Source of the DNA: Pseudohaliea rubra DSM 19751
Lineage (GTDB): Bacteria > Pseudomonadota > Gammaproteobacteria > Pseudomonadales > Halieaceae
DNA: 64,000 nucleotides
Assembly: GCF_000764025.1 (NCBI RefSeq)
Contig: NZ_KN234753.1
Location: 36,545-100,544 of the forward strand
Direction of reading: 5' to 3'
The position numbers and the translations under genes are program-made. Position 1 is the first letter of the stretch. Each line of letters begins with the position of its first letter. Below, piece by piece: positions 1-8,224 of the stretch. The notes under the pieces are model-generated. The model did no database searches and had not been told where the DNA came from. It was given only the letters and a program-made list of their open reading frames with translations.

Positions 1-151
1 CGTGGCTCGGTGCGAAGCTGCCACAGCGCTCCAGGGCGGCGTCCGCATCGTTGCAGACCAGCACGCTGAACCCCCGCCGCTCAAGGCTGCGCGCCAGGAC
101 CCGGGTGAAAGCCGGATCGTCATCCACGATCAGAAGCCGTTCTGTGCTCAT
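1..151 (-). CDS. regA: RegA/PrrA-type response regulator, N-terminal part (cut by window edge)
   Basis: Only the first 50 codons are inside the window. The translation opens like a CheY receiver domain: a short beta strand (LLIVDDD) ending in the acidic pocket at residues 10-12, then a helix with LARSLERRGF. Its ATG overlaps the stop of the upstream histidine kinase gene (ATGA), so the two are translationally coupled. The kinase is clearly RegB-like, so this is inferred to be its partner, the global redox regulator RegA/PrrA/ActR. The phosphoacceptor aspartate and the Fis-type output helices would lie outside the window, so the family call rests on the neighbour. Confidence 0.75.
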   Translation of the reverse strand, partial: MSTERLLIVDDDPAFTRVLARSLERRGFSVLVCNDADAALERCGSFAPSH

Positions 152-1440
152 GGCTGTTCCCTTCCCTCGCCCGGGGCCAGCGGCAGCAGCAGGCGTGCTT
201 CGCTACCCCCCTCGACATTGCGCAGCTCGATGCGGCCGCCGTGCCGCTCTACCGCCGCATGGCTCAGCATGAGACCGATACCGAGCCCCCTGGGGCTGGC
301 CAGTAGCACCGGCTTGCCGGGGTCCGCAAGGAGCTCCCGGGGGAGGCCGGGCCCGTTGTCGCGGACCGTGATCCGTCCCTCGCGCTCGTCCCAGTGGGCG
401 CTGACGTCGACCCTGTCCCCACCGCTGTCCGCGGCATTGTTGAGCAGGTTCTCCAGCGCCTGTGCCAGGGTGGGCTCCGTGAGCACCGCCGGCGCGGCCC
501 CCCCCTGCGTGTCGAAGCTGTGGCGGACGGTGGGGCGACGCACCGCCCAGCGCTCGAGAGTCTCCCGGGCGAAGCGGTCCAGCGCCTGGCGGCGGGGTCG
601 GGTGGCCGAGGTCAGCTCCGCGGTACTGGACAGCTCGCGCAGCGTGCTGCGGCAGGTGGCAAGCTGGTCGCGCAGGACCTCGCAGTCGGCCCTGGCGCCG
701 GTGGTGAGCGCCGGGTCTGCGAGGAGTTCATCGACGGTAACGGTCATGGTGGCAAGGGGCGTTGCAAGTTCGTGGGCGGTGCCGGCGGCGAGGCTGGCAA
801 CGGCCATGATCTGGTCATTGCGCAGCCGGTCTTCGCGCTGCTTGGCGTCCCGGTCCGCCTGCGCGCGCAGGATGGCCGCCATGCGGACCACAAAGTAGGT
901 GATCAGGCCCGCGCTGAACAGGAAGTTGAACCACATGCCGAGCGTGTGCATGTTGCCGCCGGCGCCATGGTCCGGACTGGCGTGGGGCGAGAACAGCGGG
1001 AAGGGCACATAGATAAAGAGCAGGGTGCTGTAGGCAATCAGTGATGCGCCGGTCACGAGCCAGGTATAGCGCCAGGGCAGTACTGCTGCGGAGACCACGA
1101 CCGGGACGATGTAGTAGGAAATGAAGGGGTTGTCGGCGCCGCCGCTGAAGTACATGAGCGTGCTCCAGATGCCCACGTCACCCAGGAGCTGACCGAAAAA
1201 CTCGAAATCCGTTACCGGCCAGGGCTGGCGACTGCGCCACAGCGTCGCCAGCGTGAATACGGCGAGCCCCGAGAGGCCGATGCCGAAGCCGGCCAGGCTC
1301 GGGGTCCCGTGGCTCCAGAGCAGGACCCACAGGAATACGCCGGCCTGGCCAAGGAGGGCGATGGCGCGGATAGCCAGCAGACTGCGAAGGTTGGCGAGGG
1401 AGGCGCGGTAGACCTCGGGATCGGCGTGGGGGCTCAGCAT
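148..1440 (-). CDS. regB: RegB/PrrB-type redox sensor histidine kinase
   Basis: Membrane histidine kinase of 430 aa that senses respiratory or redox state and phosphorylates RegA. About six membrane segments fill residues 22-190. The RegB signature GGADNPF, linked to quinone sensing in this family, is at 100-106. The phosphoacceptor is H223 in the H-box (TAHELATPLA). The conserved redox cysteine that follows the H-box in RegB is seen as C263. N and G boxes of the ATPase domain (NLLNNAADS, DNGPGLP, GLGIGLML) are present. The ORF is open further upstream, but ATG at 1440 gives the family N-terminus. In RegB-containing purple bacteria the pair controls photosynthesis, respiration and fixation genes; none of those lies nearby. 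Confidence 0.9.
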   Translation of the reverse strand: MLSPHADPEVYRASLANLRSLLAIRAIALLGQAGVFLWVLLWSHGTPSLAGFGIGLSGLAVFTLATLWRSRQPWPVTDFEFFGQLLGDVGIWSTLMYFSGGADNPFISYYIVPVVVSAAVLPWRYTWLVTGASLIAYSTLLFIYVPFPLFSPHASPDHGAGGNMHTLGMWFNFLFSAGLITYFVVRMAAILRAQADRDAKQREDRLRNDQIMAVASLAAGTAHELATPLATMTVTVDELLADPALTTGARADCEVLRDQLATCRSTLRELSSTAELTSATRPRRQALDRFARETLERWAVRRPTVRHSFDTQGGAAPAVLTEPTLAQALENLLNNAADSGGDRVDVSAHWDEREGRITVRDNGPGLPRELLADPGKPVLLASPRGLGIGLMLSHAAVERHGGRIELRNVEGGSEARLLLPLAPGEGREQP

Positions 1441-1531
1441 GGCGGGATTATAGCCAGCGCAGGACCCCGGCGGCACCGCTGCGGTCCCTCTGCTACACTC
1501 GCGCCCCCGAGAAACGTGAGCCAGGCTCCCC

Positions 1532-3115
1532 ATGACCGAGACCGCCGCGAACGACGCCGTCGCCCGGCGCCGCACCTTCGCCATCATCTCCCACCCGGAC
1601 GCGGGCAAGACCACCATGACCGAGAAACTGCTGCTCCTCGGCAGCGTGATCCAGACCGCGGGCATGGTGAAGGGCAAGAAGGGCCCGCATGCGACCTCGG
1701 ACTGGATGAGCATGGAGCAGGAACGGGGTATTTCCGTGACCTCTTCGGTGATGCAGTTCCCCTATCGCGACTGTGTGGTGAACCTCCTGGACACCCCGGG
1801 GCACGAGGACTTCTCCGAGGACACCTACCGCACGCTTACGGCGGTGGACTCGGCACTCATGGTCATCGACGGCGCCAAGGGCGTCGAGGACCGCACCATC
1901 AAGCTCATGAACGTATGCCGCCTGCGCGACACGCCGATCATCAGCTTCGTCAACAAGCTGGACCGGGATATCCGCGATGCCATCGAGCTGCTCGACGAGA
2001 TCGAGGAAGTGCTTGCTATCGCCGCCGCGCCGGTGAACTGGCCCATCGGCATGGGCGCTCACTTTCGCGGTGTCTACAACCTGTACACGGACACGGTGCA
2101 TGTCTTTGAGCCGGGCCACGGCCGCGAGCTGCACCCGGATACGCGTATCGAGGGCCTGGCCAGTGACCGGGCCCGGGCGCTTCTGGGGGAGGAGTACGAC
2201 GCTTTCTGCGAGGAGATCGAGCTGGTGCGCGGTGCCAGCCATGAATTCGACAAGGACGCATTCCTTGCCGGGCGGCTGACGCCGGTGTTCTTCGGCACGG
2301 CGCTGGCGAACTTCGGTGTCCGCGAGATGCTTGACGACTTCGTGGCCTGGGCGCCGCCGCCCCTGGATCGGGAGGCCACCGTCCGCACCGTGGCCGCTTC
2401 GGAGCCGGCCTTCAGCGGCTTCGTCTTCAAGATCCAGGCCAACATGGATCCGCGGCACCGGGACCGCATCGCGTTCTTGCGCGTCTGTGCGGGCCGCTAT
2501 GAGAAAGGCATGAAAATGCGCCACGTCCGCATCGGCAAGGACGTGCGCATCGCCGACGCGGTGACCTTCAAGGCGGGGGAGCGCGCGCTGGTGGAAGAAG
2601 CGGTAGCCGGCGACATCATCGGCCTGCACAACCATGGCACAATCCAGATCGGTGACACGTTCACCGGTGGCGAGACGCTGCAGTTCACGGGCATCCCGCA
2701 CTTTGCGCCGGAGCTGTTCCGCCGCATCCGCCTGCGCGACCCGATGAAAGCCAAACAGCTGCACAAGGGTCTGCAGCAGCTCTCCGAGGAGGGTTCAACG
2801 CAGGTCTTTGCGCCGCTGACTTCTACCGATCTCATCGTCGGTGCTGTTGGCCAGCTGCAGTTCGACGTGGTCGCCTACCGGCTCAAGGATGAGTACAAGG
2901 TGGAGGCACTCTACGAGCCGGTGAACGTCTACACGGCGCGCTGGGTTTACTGCGAGGACGCACGCAAGCTCGAGGAATTCCGCAAGAAAGCCGCCGAGCA
3001 TCTCTCCGAGGACGGGGGCGGCTACCTGACCTACCTGGCTCCGACGCGGGTGAATCTGTCGCTGATGGAAGAGCGCTGGCCGGAGATCCAGTTCCGCGCC
3101 ACCCGGGAGCACTGA
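1532..3115 (+). CDS. prfC: Peptide chain release factor 3
   Basis: A 527-aa translational GTPase that recycles RF1/RF2 from the ribosome after termination. The G1 loop ([12 protein letters not shown]) lies at about residues 17-28, G3 (DTPGHEDF) and G4 (NKLDRD) are intact, and the C-terminal part carries the RF3 domains III-like block ([11 protein letters not shown] and the ARWV region). Length matches the family (about 525-530 aa). ATG at 1532 lies about 90 nt from the divergent regB start, so the two genes share a short promoter region. Confidence 0.97.
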   Translation: MTETAANDAVARRRTFAIISHPDAGKTTMTEKLLLLGSVIQTAGMVKGKKGPHATSDWMSMEQERGISVTSSVMQFPYRDCVVNLLDTPGHEDFSEDTYRTLTAVDSALMVIDGAKGVEDRTIKLMNVCRLRDTPIISFVNKLDRDIRDAIELLDEIEEVLAIAAAPVNWPIGMGAHFRGVYNLYTDTVHVFEPGHGRELHPDTRIEGLASDRARALLGEEYDAFCEEIELVRGASHEFDKDAFLAGRLTPVFFGTALANFGVREMLDDFVAWAPPPLDREATVRTVAASEPAFSGFVFKIQANMDPRHRDRIAFLRVCAGRYEKGMKMRHVRIGKDVRIADAVTFKAGERALVEEAVAGDIIGLHNHGTIQIGDTFTGGETLQFTGIPHFAPELFRRIRLRDPMKAKQLHKGLQQLSEEGSTQVFAPLTSTDLIVGAVGQLQFDVVAYRLKDEYKVEALYEPVNVYTARWVYCEDARKLEEFRKKAAEHLSEDGGGYLTYLAPTRVNLSLMEERWPEIQFRATREH

Positions 3116-3135
3116 CCTGCCGCGAGCGGGGAAAG

Positions 3136-3190
3136 TTGCTATGCTAGCGGGGAACGGGCCCGGGTAGCGACCGCTGAGGTCGCCCCCGGG
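3136..3190 (+). promoter_or_regulatory. Possible promoter element and leader hairpin upstream of egtB
   Basis: A TATGCT -10-like hexamer near 3139 is followed by a strong hairpin at 3159-3190. The arms are CCCGGG/CCCGGG and GCGACC/GGTCGC with a GCTGA loop. There is no T-run, so it is not a classic terminator. It lies in the leader of the ergothioneine operon and could be an attenuator, a 5' stabilising structure or a regulator site. No known riboswitch consensus was recognised. Confidence 0.35.
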
Positions 3191-3309
3191 TGAGTCCATA
3201 GCAGCGGGAAACAGCAGGCGCCGTCATCAGTTCAGCGAACGATTCTGCCATTCCGGTAGCGCCCGGCTCCGCCCTCAGCGATGCTTTCGCTGCGACCCGG
3301 GCCGCCTCT

Positions 3310-4491
3310 GTGGACGCCTGTGCGGGCCTCGAGAATGAGGACTACGGGCTCCAGGCCGCCGCCTTTGCCAGTCCGCCCAAGTGGCACCTCGCGCACACGA
3401 CCTGGTTCTTCGAGACGTTTATCCTTCGCCCCCTCAGCCCGGGTTACCGGGTCTTCCATCCGGCCTTCGAAGTGCTTTTCAACTCCTACTACAACGGCGT
3501 CGGCGAGCAGCACCCGCGCTCGCAGCGGGGCCTCCTGTCCCGCCCCACGCTCGACGAGGTGCTGGCCTACCGGGAACACGTGGATTCGGCACTGCGGCCG
3601 CTCCTTGATGATCCCGCAGCGGATCCGGCGATCGCCGCCCGCTGTCGCCTGGGCATCGAGCACGAGCGGCAACACCAGGAGCTCTTCTACACGGACATCA
3701 AGTACTCCCTGGCGGCGAACCCGCTGGCGCCGGCGCTGGCCGAGGCGCCGGCGGTTGAGGCGGCTGCCACGATCGCACCGGCACCGGCATGGTTGACCTT
3801 TGAGGGCGGGCTGGTGGAAACGGGGCACGATGGGGACGGCTTCGCTTTTGATAATGAGTTGCCCCGGCACCGCAGCTGGCTGGAGCCTTTCCGCCTCGCC
3901 ACGCGGCCGGTTACCAACGGCGAGTATCAGGCCTTCGTCGACGACGGCGGCTACCAGCGTCCGGAGTTGTGGCTGGCCGATGGCTGGGAGCTGGTGCAGC
4001 GTGAGCACTGGCACGCGCCGCTCTACTGGCGGGGCGGGGAGGAATTCACGCTCTACGGCCAGCGTGAGCGCGATTCCGCGGCGCCGGTCATCCATGTCAG
4101 TGGCTACGAGGCCGATGCCTATGCCCGCTGGGCCGGGGCCCGGCTGCCTACGGAGACGGAGTGGGAAGCGGGCGCAGCGGCCCTCGCGCCGGGGCCCGTG
4201 GGTGTCGAGGCGGGTCGCCTTCATCCGCACCCCGCGGTACCCGGTCCGGCCCAGTTCTACGGTGCCTGCTGGCAGTGGACTGCAAGCGCCTACGGCCCCT
4301 ACCCCGGGTTCAAGGCCGGCGCGGGTGCTATCGGCGAGTACAACGGCAAGTTCATGTGCAACCAGTGGGTGCTGCGGGGCGGCGCCTGTGTCACACCGGC
4401 CGGGCAGCTGCGGCACAGCTACCGTAATTTCTTCTACCCCGCGGACCGCTGGCAGTTCAGCGGAATCCGCCTGGCCGCGGACCATGGCTGA
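3310..4491 (+). CDS. egtB: Ergothioneine synthase EgtB (iron-dependent sulfoxide synthase)
   Basis: Joins hercynine to a thiol donor (gamma-glutamylcysteine or cysteine) using O2 and non-haem iron. The DinB-like N-terminal domain shows the iron ligands in WHLAHTTWFFE and in the H-E-R-Q-H-Q motif. An FGE/sulfatase-modifying-factor fold follows and ends with the VLRGGAC...YRNFF...W...GIRLA pattern. No egtA or egtC is adjacent. The start is uncertain: GTG 3310 is the only canonical one, but family-like sequence (LSDAFAATRAASVDAC) continues upstream in frame to about 3256, with a stop only at 3199. A rare ATC (3226) or ATT (3250) start is therefore possible. It overlaps egtD by 8 nt. Confidence 0.9.
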   Translation: MDACAGLENEDYGLQAAAFASPPKWHLAHTTWFFETFILRPLSPGYRVFHPAFEVLFNSYYNGVGEQHPRSQRGLLSRPTLDEVLAYREHVDSALRPLLDDPAADPAIAARCRLGIEHERQHQELFYTDIKYSLAANPLAPALAEAPAVEAAATIAPAPAWLTFEGGLVETGHDGDGFAFDNELPRHRSWLEPFRLATRPVTNGEYQAFVDDGGYQRPELWLADGWELVQREHWHAPLYWRGGEEFTLYGQRERDSAAPVIHVSGYEADAYARWAGARLPTETEWEAGAAALAPGPVGVEAGRLHPHPAVPGPAQFYGACWQWTASAYGPYPGFKAGAGAIGEYNGKFMCNQWVLRGGACVTPAGQLRHSYRNFFYPADRWQFSGIRLAADHG

Positions 4492-5461
4492 GGGGGGCAG
4501 CCCCGCGCCGGGGAACATCGCCTTCCACGATCTGCACCCGACGGTCGGGGACAGCCGCGCCGAGGCCCTGGCCGGGCTGCAGGCGCCCCAGAAGCGCGTA
4601 GATCCGAAGCATTTCTACGACGCTCATGGCTCCCGGCTGTTCGAGGACATCACCCGCCTGCCGGAGTACTACCCCACGCGGACAGAGACGGAGATTCTGC
4701 GCCGGGAGGCCCGCGCCATCGCCGGCAGCTGCGGTACCCGCGCCGTGCTCATCGAGCCCGGCAGCGGCAATTGCGAGAAGGTGCAGCTCTTGCTTGATGC
4801 GCTGCGCCCGGCGGCTTATGTACCCTTTGATATTTCCGCTACCTTCCTCCGCGAGGCGGCCTCGCGTCTTGCCGGGGCCTTTCCCTGGCTTCCGGTGCGT
4901 GCCATCTGCGCTGACTTCAACGCGGCCCCGGAGCTCGACGATTATCTGCCGGCCGGGCGCCGCCTCGTGTTTTACCCCGGTTCTACCATCGGCAACCTCG
5001 AGCCCCCGGCGGCCCGGAATTTCCTGCGCCGCCTCGCCGGCTGGCTCGGCGAGGCCGGTGGTGCGCTGGTGGGCGTGGACCTGCACAAGGACGCGGCCGT
5101 ACTCGAGCGCGCCTACAACGACAGCGCCGGAGTCACCGCTGCCTTCAATCTCAATGTTCTCAACAGTCTGAATCGGCTCCTGGATGCGGACTTCGACCCC
5201 GACGCCTTCCGCCACCGCGCCTTTTATGACCGTCAGCGGCAGCGCATCGAGATGCATCTTGTCAGCGACCGCGAGCAGGCTGTCCGCTGTGGCGCCGTAA
5301 CCGTCCGCTTTACGGCCGGCGAGACGCTGCACACGGAGAATTCCTACAAGTACACGGTGGACGGTTTTGCCGAGCTTGCCGCCGCCGCGGGGCTTACCGT
5401 GCGCGAGCACTGGGTGGATCCGGACTGCTTGTTCAGCGTGCATTATCTGGAGCGCACCTGA
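4484..5461 (+). CDS. egtD: L-histidine N-alpha-methyltransferase EgtD
   Basis: A 325-aa SAM-dependent enzyme that trimethylates histidine to hercynine, the first step of ergothioneine synthesis. Family marks include FEDITRLPEYYPTRTE near the N-terminus, the SAM-binding stretch LIEPGSGNCEKV, the FYPGSTIGN motif, and the C-terminal TENSYKYTVDGF block. The ATG lies inside the end of egtB (8-nt overlap), showing translational coupling. EgtB and EgtD together are the minimal pathway. The next gene, an ABC ATPase, starts 5 nt after the stop, so the operon continues. Confidence 0.95.
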   Translation: MAEGGSPAPGNIAFHDLHPTVGDSRAEALAGLQAPQKRVDPKHFYDAHGSRLFEDITRLPEYYPTRTETEILRREARAIAGSCGTRAVLIEPGSGNCEKVQLLLDALRPAAYVPFDISATFLREAASRLAGAFPWLPVRAICADFNAAPELDDYLPAGRRLVFYPGSTIGNLEPPAARNFLRRLAGWLGEAGGALVGVDLHKDAAVLERAYNDSAGVTAAFNLNVLNSLNRLLDADFDPDAFRHRAFYDRQRQRIEMHLVSDREQAVRCGAVTVRFTAGETLHTENSYKYTVDGFAELAAAAGLTVREHWVDPDCLFSVHYLERT

Positions 5462-5466
5462 GGCGC

Positions 5467-6216
5467 GTGGCCACGGCCCCGGCCATCGCTTTTGAGCGCG
5501 TCTGCAAGGGTTGGGGCGCGCAGCCGGTGCTCCGAGACATCAACCTCGCCTTCGCTAGCGGTCGCATTACCGCGATCGTGGGCCGCTCCGGCTGCGGCAA
5601 GTCCACGCTGCTGCGCCTTTGTAATGGTCTTCTGACGCCCGATGCGGGCACGGTCCGTGTCTTCGGCGAGCCGCTGCCGGCCCCCGACCCCGTGGCCCTT
5701 CGCCGGCGTATCGGATACGCGGTGCAGCAGGCGGCGCTCTTTCCTCACCTCACCGGCGAGGAGAACATCACCCTGGTCGCCCGCCTTGAGGGCTGGTCCG
5801 CCGCGGCGCTGGCCGAGCGGTTGGAAAAGCTGCGCGTGCTGGTGGACCTGCCCGCCGACGCGCTCGCGCGCCTGCCCTTCGAACTGAGCGGTGGGCAGCA
5901 GCAGCGTGTCGGCCTGTGTCGTGCTCTGTTCCTCCACCCGGCCATGCTTCTGCTTGATGAGCCCTTCGCTGCGGTGGATCCGCTCACCCGCCGGGATATC
6001 CACCGGCGCCTGCTGGCCGTGCACGCGCAGGAGCCCGTGACCACGGTGCTCGTGACCCACGACATGGCCGAGGCGCTGCACCTCGCGGAGGAGGTGGTGA
6101 TCCTCGGGGCTGCCGGCGGGCCGCAGGTGCACAGTCGGGAAGCCTTGCGCGCGCGGCAGGGTGACGGCGATGCGGAAAGCCTGCTGCTGACCCTCATGGG
6201 GGAGGCGGACCCTTGA
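5467..6216 (+). CDS. ABC transporter ATPase, OpuC/ProV-like; candidate ergothioneine transporter ATPase
   Basis: A 249-aa ATP-binding subunit. Walker A is GRSGCGKST, the signature is LSGGQQQRVGLCRAL, Walker B is MLLLDEPFAAVD, and the H-loop is VTHDMAEAL. There is no C-terminal CBS domain as found in ProV/OpuCA, consistent with the shorter EgtV type. The GTG start is 5 nt after the egtD stop, and the next gene overlaps by TTGA, so all four genes form one transcription unit. Sequence shows an osmoprotectant-type importer ATPase; the ergothioneine or hercynine link is inferred only from the operon. Confidence 0.85.
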   Translation: MATAPAIAFERVCKGWGAQPVLRDINLAFASGRITAIVGRSGCGKSTLLRLCNGLLTPDAGTVRVFGEPLPAPDPVALRRRIGYAVQQAALFPHLTGEENITLVARLEGWSAAALAERLEKLRVLVDLPADALARLPFELSGGQQQRVGLCRALFLHPAMLLLDEPFAAVDPLTRRDIHRRLLAVHAQEPVTTVLVTHDMAEALHLAEEVVILGAAGGPQVHSREALRARQGDGDAESLLLTLMGEADP

Positions 6217-7703
6217 GCCGCGTCTGCGCTCGGCTGCTCCTGCTCCTGCTCCTGCTCCTTGAGTGCAGTACAGCGTCTGCGCTGACCGTGGGCTCGAAAA
6301 GCTTCGCCGAGAGTCACGTACTCGCAGAGATCGCGGCGCAGCTGCTGGAGCGCGAGGGTTTCGCTGTGGAGCGGGCCCATGGTCTCGGCGGCTCCCTGAT
6401 CGCCTGGGAGGCTCTCAGCGCCGGTGCTATCGACGTCTACCCGGCCTACACGGGCACGCTCGCCCGGGCGGTGCTCCAGGCGCCGGAGCTTGCCGGAGAG
6501 GCGCTTCGCGAACGGCTCAGGGCCGAAGGCTTCGAGCTGCTGCCGGGGCTGGGCTTTGACAACAGCTACGCCATTGCCATCGCCGGGCGCCTGGGGCGGG
6601 AGCATGGTCTTGCGCGTCTTTCGGAGCTCGCGGGGCGTCCGGCGCTGCGGCTGGGCTTCAGCCATGAGTTCCTGCGCCGCGGTGATGGCTGGGAGGCCCT
6701 CGCCCGTCACTATGGCCTGCCGCAGCAGCCACGGGGTCTGGAGCACGCGCTTGCTTACCGGGCCGTAGCCGCCGGCGAACTCGACGGCACCGATGCCTAC
6801 ACCACCGACGGCGAACTGACGGTGCATGACCTCGTCCTGCTCGAGGACGACCGTGGCTTTTTCCCCCGCTACGAGGCGGCGCTGCTGGTGCGCAACGATC
6901 TGCCGGCAGCGGCGCGGACAGCGCTCGCGGGGCTCTCCGGGCGCATCGATGCGGCGACCATGCGTGGTCTCAATCACCGGGTGAGCGCCGGAGGCGAGAG
7001 TCCGGCGGCGGTGGCTGCGACGTTCCTCGACCGCGCGGGCCTGGCCCCGGCGAGCGCCGTGGGGGGGCCGCCGACGCTGGCGCGACAGGTGCTTGCGCGC
7101 ACGGGCGAACATCTTCGGCTGACGGGGCTTGCCCTCTTTGCCGGCTGCCTGGTGGCCATCCCCGGGGCGCTGCTCCTCGCCGACCGGCCGCTATCCGCCC
7201 GGGCTTTCCTCTACGCCACGGGGCTGGTTCAGACCATCCCGGCCCTGGCCCTGCTGGCACTGCTGGTACCACTGCTCGGGCTCGGTACCGGCACGGCGAT
7301 CGGCGCCCTGTTCCTCTACTCGCTGCTGCCGGTGGCGCGTAATACGCTGAGTGGGCTGCTGTCTGTGGATCCCATCCTGTTGGAGGTGGCCGATGGCATC
7401 GGCCTTACCCGACGCCAGCGACTGCTCCGGGTGCAGCTGCCCCTGGCGGCGCCGGCCGTGCTGGCCGGGGTGAAGACCGCGGCAGTGGTGAGCGTGGGCA
7501 CGGCAACGCTGGCAGCTTTTGTTGGCGCCGGTGGCCTCGGCGAGCCGATTATTACCGGACTTACCCTGAACGATCAGCGGTTGATCCTCGCCGGCGCCAT
7601 CCCGGCGGCGCTGCTTGCCCTGGCGGTGGAGCTGCTGTTTGAACTGCTGGAGCGGGCCCTGGTGCCCGCGCACCTGCGCCCGAGGAAGGCCGGAGGTGTC
7701 TAG
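6213..7703 (+). CDS. Fused substrate-binding protein and permease of OsmF/OpuC/EgtU type
   Basis: A 496-aa two-domain transporter protein. A leucine-rich signal segment (residues 5-20) leads into a periplasmic binding domain (about 22-270) with the family marks GSKSFAESHVLAE, DVYPAYTGT and DGTDAYTTDGEL. After about residue 285 comes a permease domain with roughly five or six membrane helices and an EAA loop (ADGIGLTRRQRLLRVQLPLAAP). Known EgtU proteins of Helicobacter and Streptococcus carry permease first and binding domain last; here the order is reversed. TTG start, TTGA overlap with the ATPase stop, with GGAGG upstream. Substrate is likely a betaine-like compound; ergothioneine is inferred from context. 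Its stop overlaps the convergent gpx stop by 3 nt. Confidence 0.82.
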   Translation: MSRVCARLLLLLLLLLECSTASALTVGSKSFAESHVLAEIAAQLLEREGFAVERAHGLGGSLIAWEALSAGAIDVYPAYTGTLARAVLQAPELAGEALRERLRAEGFELLPGLGFDNSYAIAIAGRLGREHGLARLSELAGRPALRLGFSHEFLRRGDGWEALARHYGLPQQPRGLEHALAYRAVAAGELDGTDAYTTDGELTVHDLVLLEDDRGFFPRYEAALLVRNDLPAAARTALAGLSGRIDAATMRGLNHRVSAGGESPAAVAATFLDRAGLAPASAVGGPPTLARQVLARTGEHLRLTGLALFAGCLVAIPGALLLADRPLSARAFLYATGLVQTIPALALLALLVPLLGLGTGTAIGALFLYSLLPVARNTLSGLLSVDPILLEVADGIGLTRRQRLLRVQLPLAAPAVLAGVKTAAVVSVGTATLAAFVGAGGLGEPIITGLTLNDQRLILAGAIPAALLALAVELLFELLERALVPAHLRPRKAGGV

Positions 7704-8206
7704 TGTCCTGCCTCAGGACCCTGCTCGAGCAGCGCTTCGATATCCCGGCGCAGATCTTCGGGCTTGGTGGTCGGTGCGTAGCGCTTGACCACCTCGCCGT
7801 CCCGGTTCACCAGAAACTTGGTGAAGTTCCACTTGATGCGCTGGCTGCCAAGGGCGCCGGGAGCTTCCGCCTTGAGGTGAGCGAAAAGCGGATCCGTATG
7901 GGCGCCATTGACGGCGATCTTGCCGAACATAGGGAAGCTCACGCCGTAGTTCAGCTGGCAGAACTCGATGATCTCATCGTTGCTTCCCGGATCCTGGCTG
8001 CCGAATTGGTTGCAGGGGAAGCCCAGGATCGCGAAAGCCTTTGTCGAAAGATCCTCGTAGAGCGCCTCGAGGCCCGCGAACTGGGGTGTAAAGCCGCACT
8101 TCGAAGCGGTGTTGACGATGAGCAGCACCTTGCCGCGGTACTGGCTGAGGTCCACGGGCTTGCCGCTGGCGTCGGTGCAGGTGAAATCGTAGACGGTCTC
8201 GCTCAT
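7700..8206 (-). CDS. Glutathione peroxidase family protein
   Basis: A 168-aa thiol peroxidase (BtuE/BsaA type) that reduces peroxides with glutathione or thioredoxin. The peroxidatic residue is a cysteine, C37, in NTASKCGFTPQF. Glutamine and tryptophan partners sit in FPCNQFGSQ and IKWNFTKFLV. No signal peptide, so cytoplasmic. It converges with the ergothioneine/ABC operon, and both sets would serve thiol-based oxidant defence, although they are on opposite strands. The next gene upstream on its strand (desaturase) ends 18 nt before its start, so the two may be co-transcribed. Confidence 0.93.
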   Translation of the reverse strand: MSETVYDFTCTDASGKPVDLSQYRGKVLLIVNTASKCGFTPQFAGLEALYEDLSTKAFAILGFPCNQFGSQDPGSNDEIIEFCQLNYGVSFPMFGKIAVNGAHTDPLFAHLKAEAPGALGSQRIKWNFTKFLVNRDGEVVKRYAPTTKPEDLRRDIEALLEQGPEAGH

Positions 8207-8224
8207 GGGTGCCTCCCGGATGTT

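Noticed and set aside
1493..2764. 423-aa minus-strand ORF inside prfC
   Set aside because: Antisense shadow of prfC; His/Val/Arg-rich composition typical of reverse-read GC-rich genes.
6237..6262. Tandem CTGCTC-like hexamer repeats at the start of the binding-protein/permease fusion
   Set aside because: They encode the leucine run of the signal peptide. Units are multiples of three, so loss or gain would not shift frame; phase variation is unlikely.
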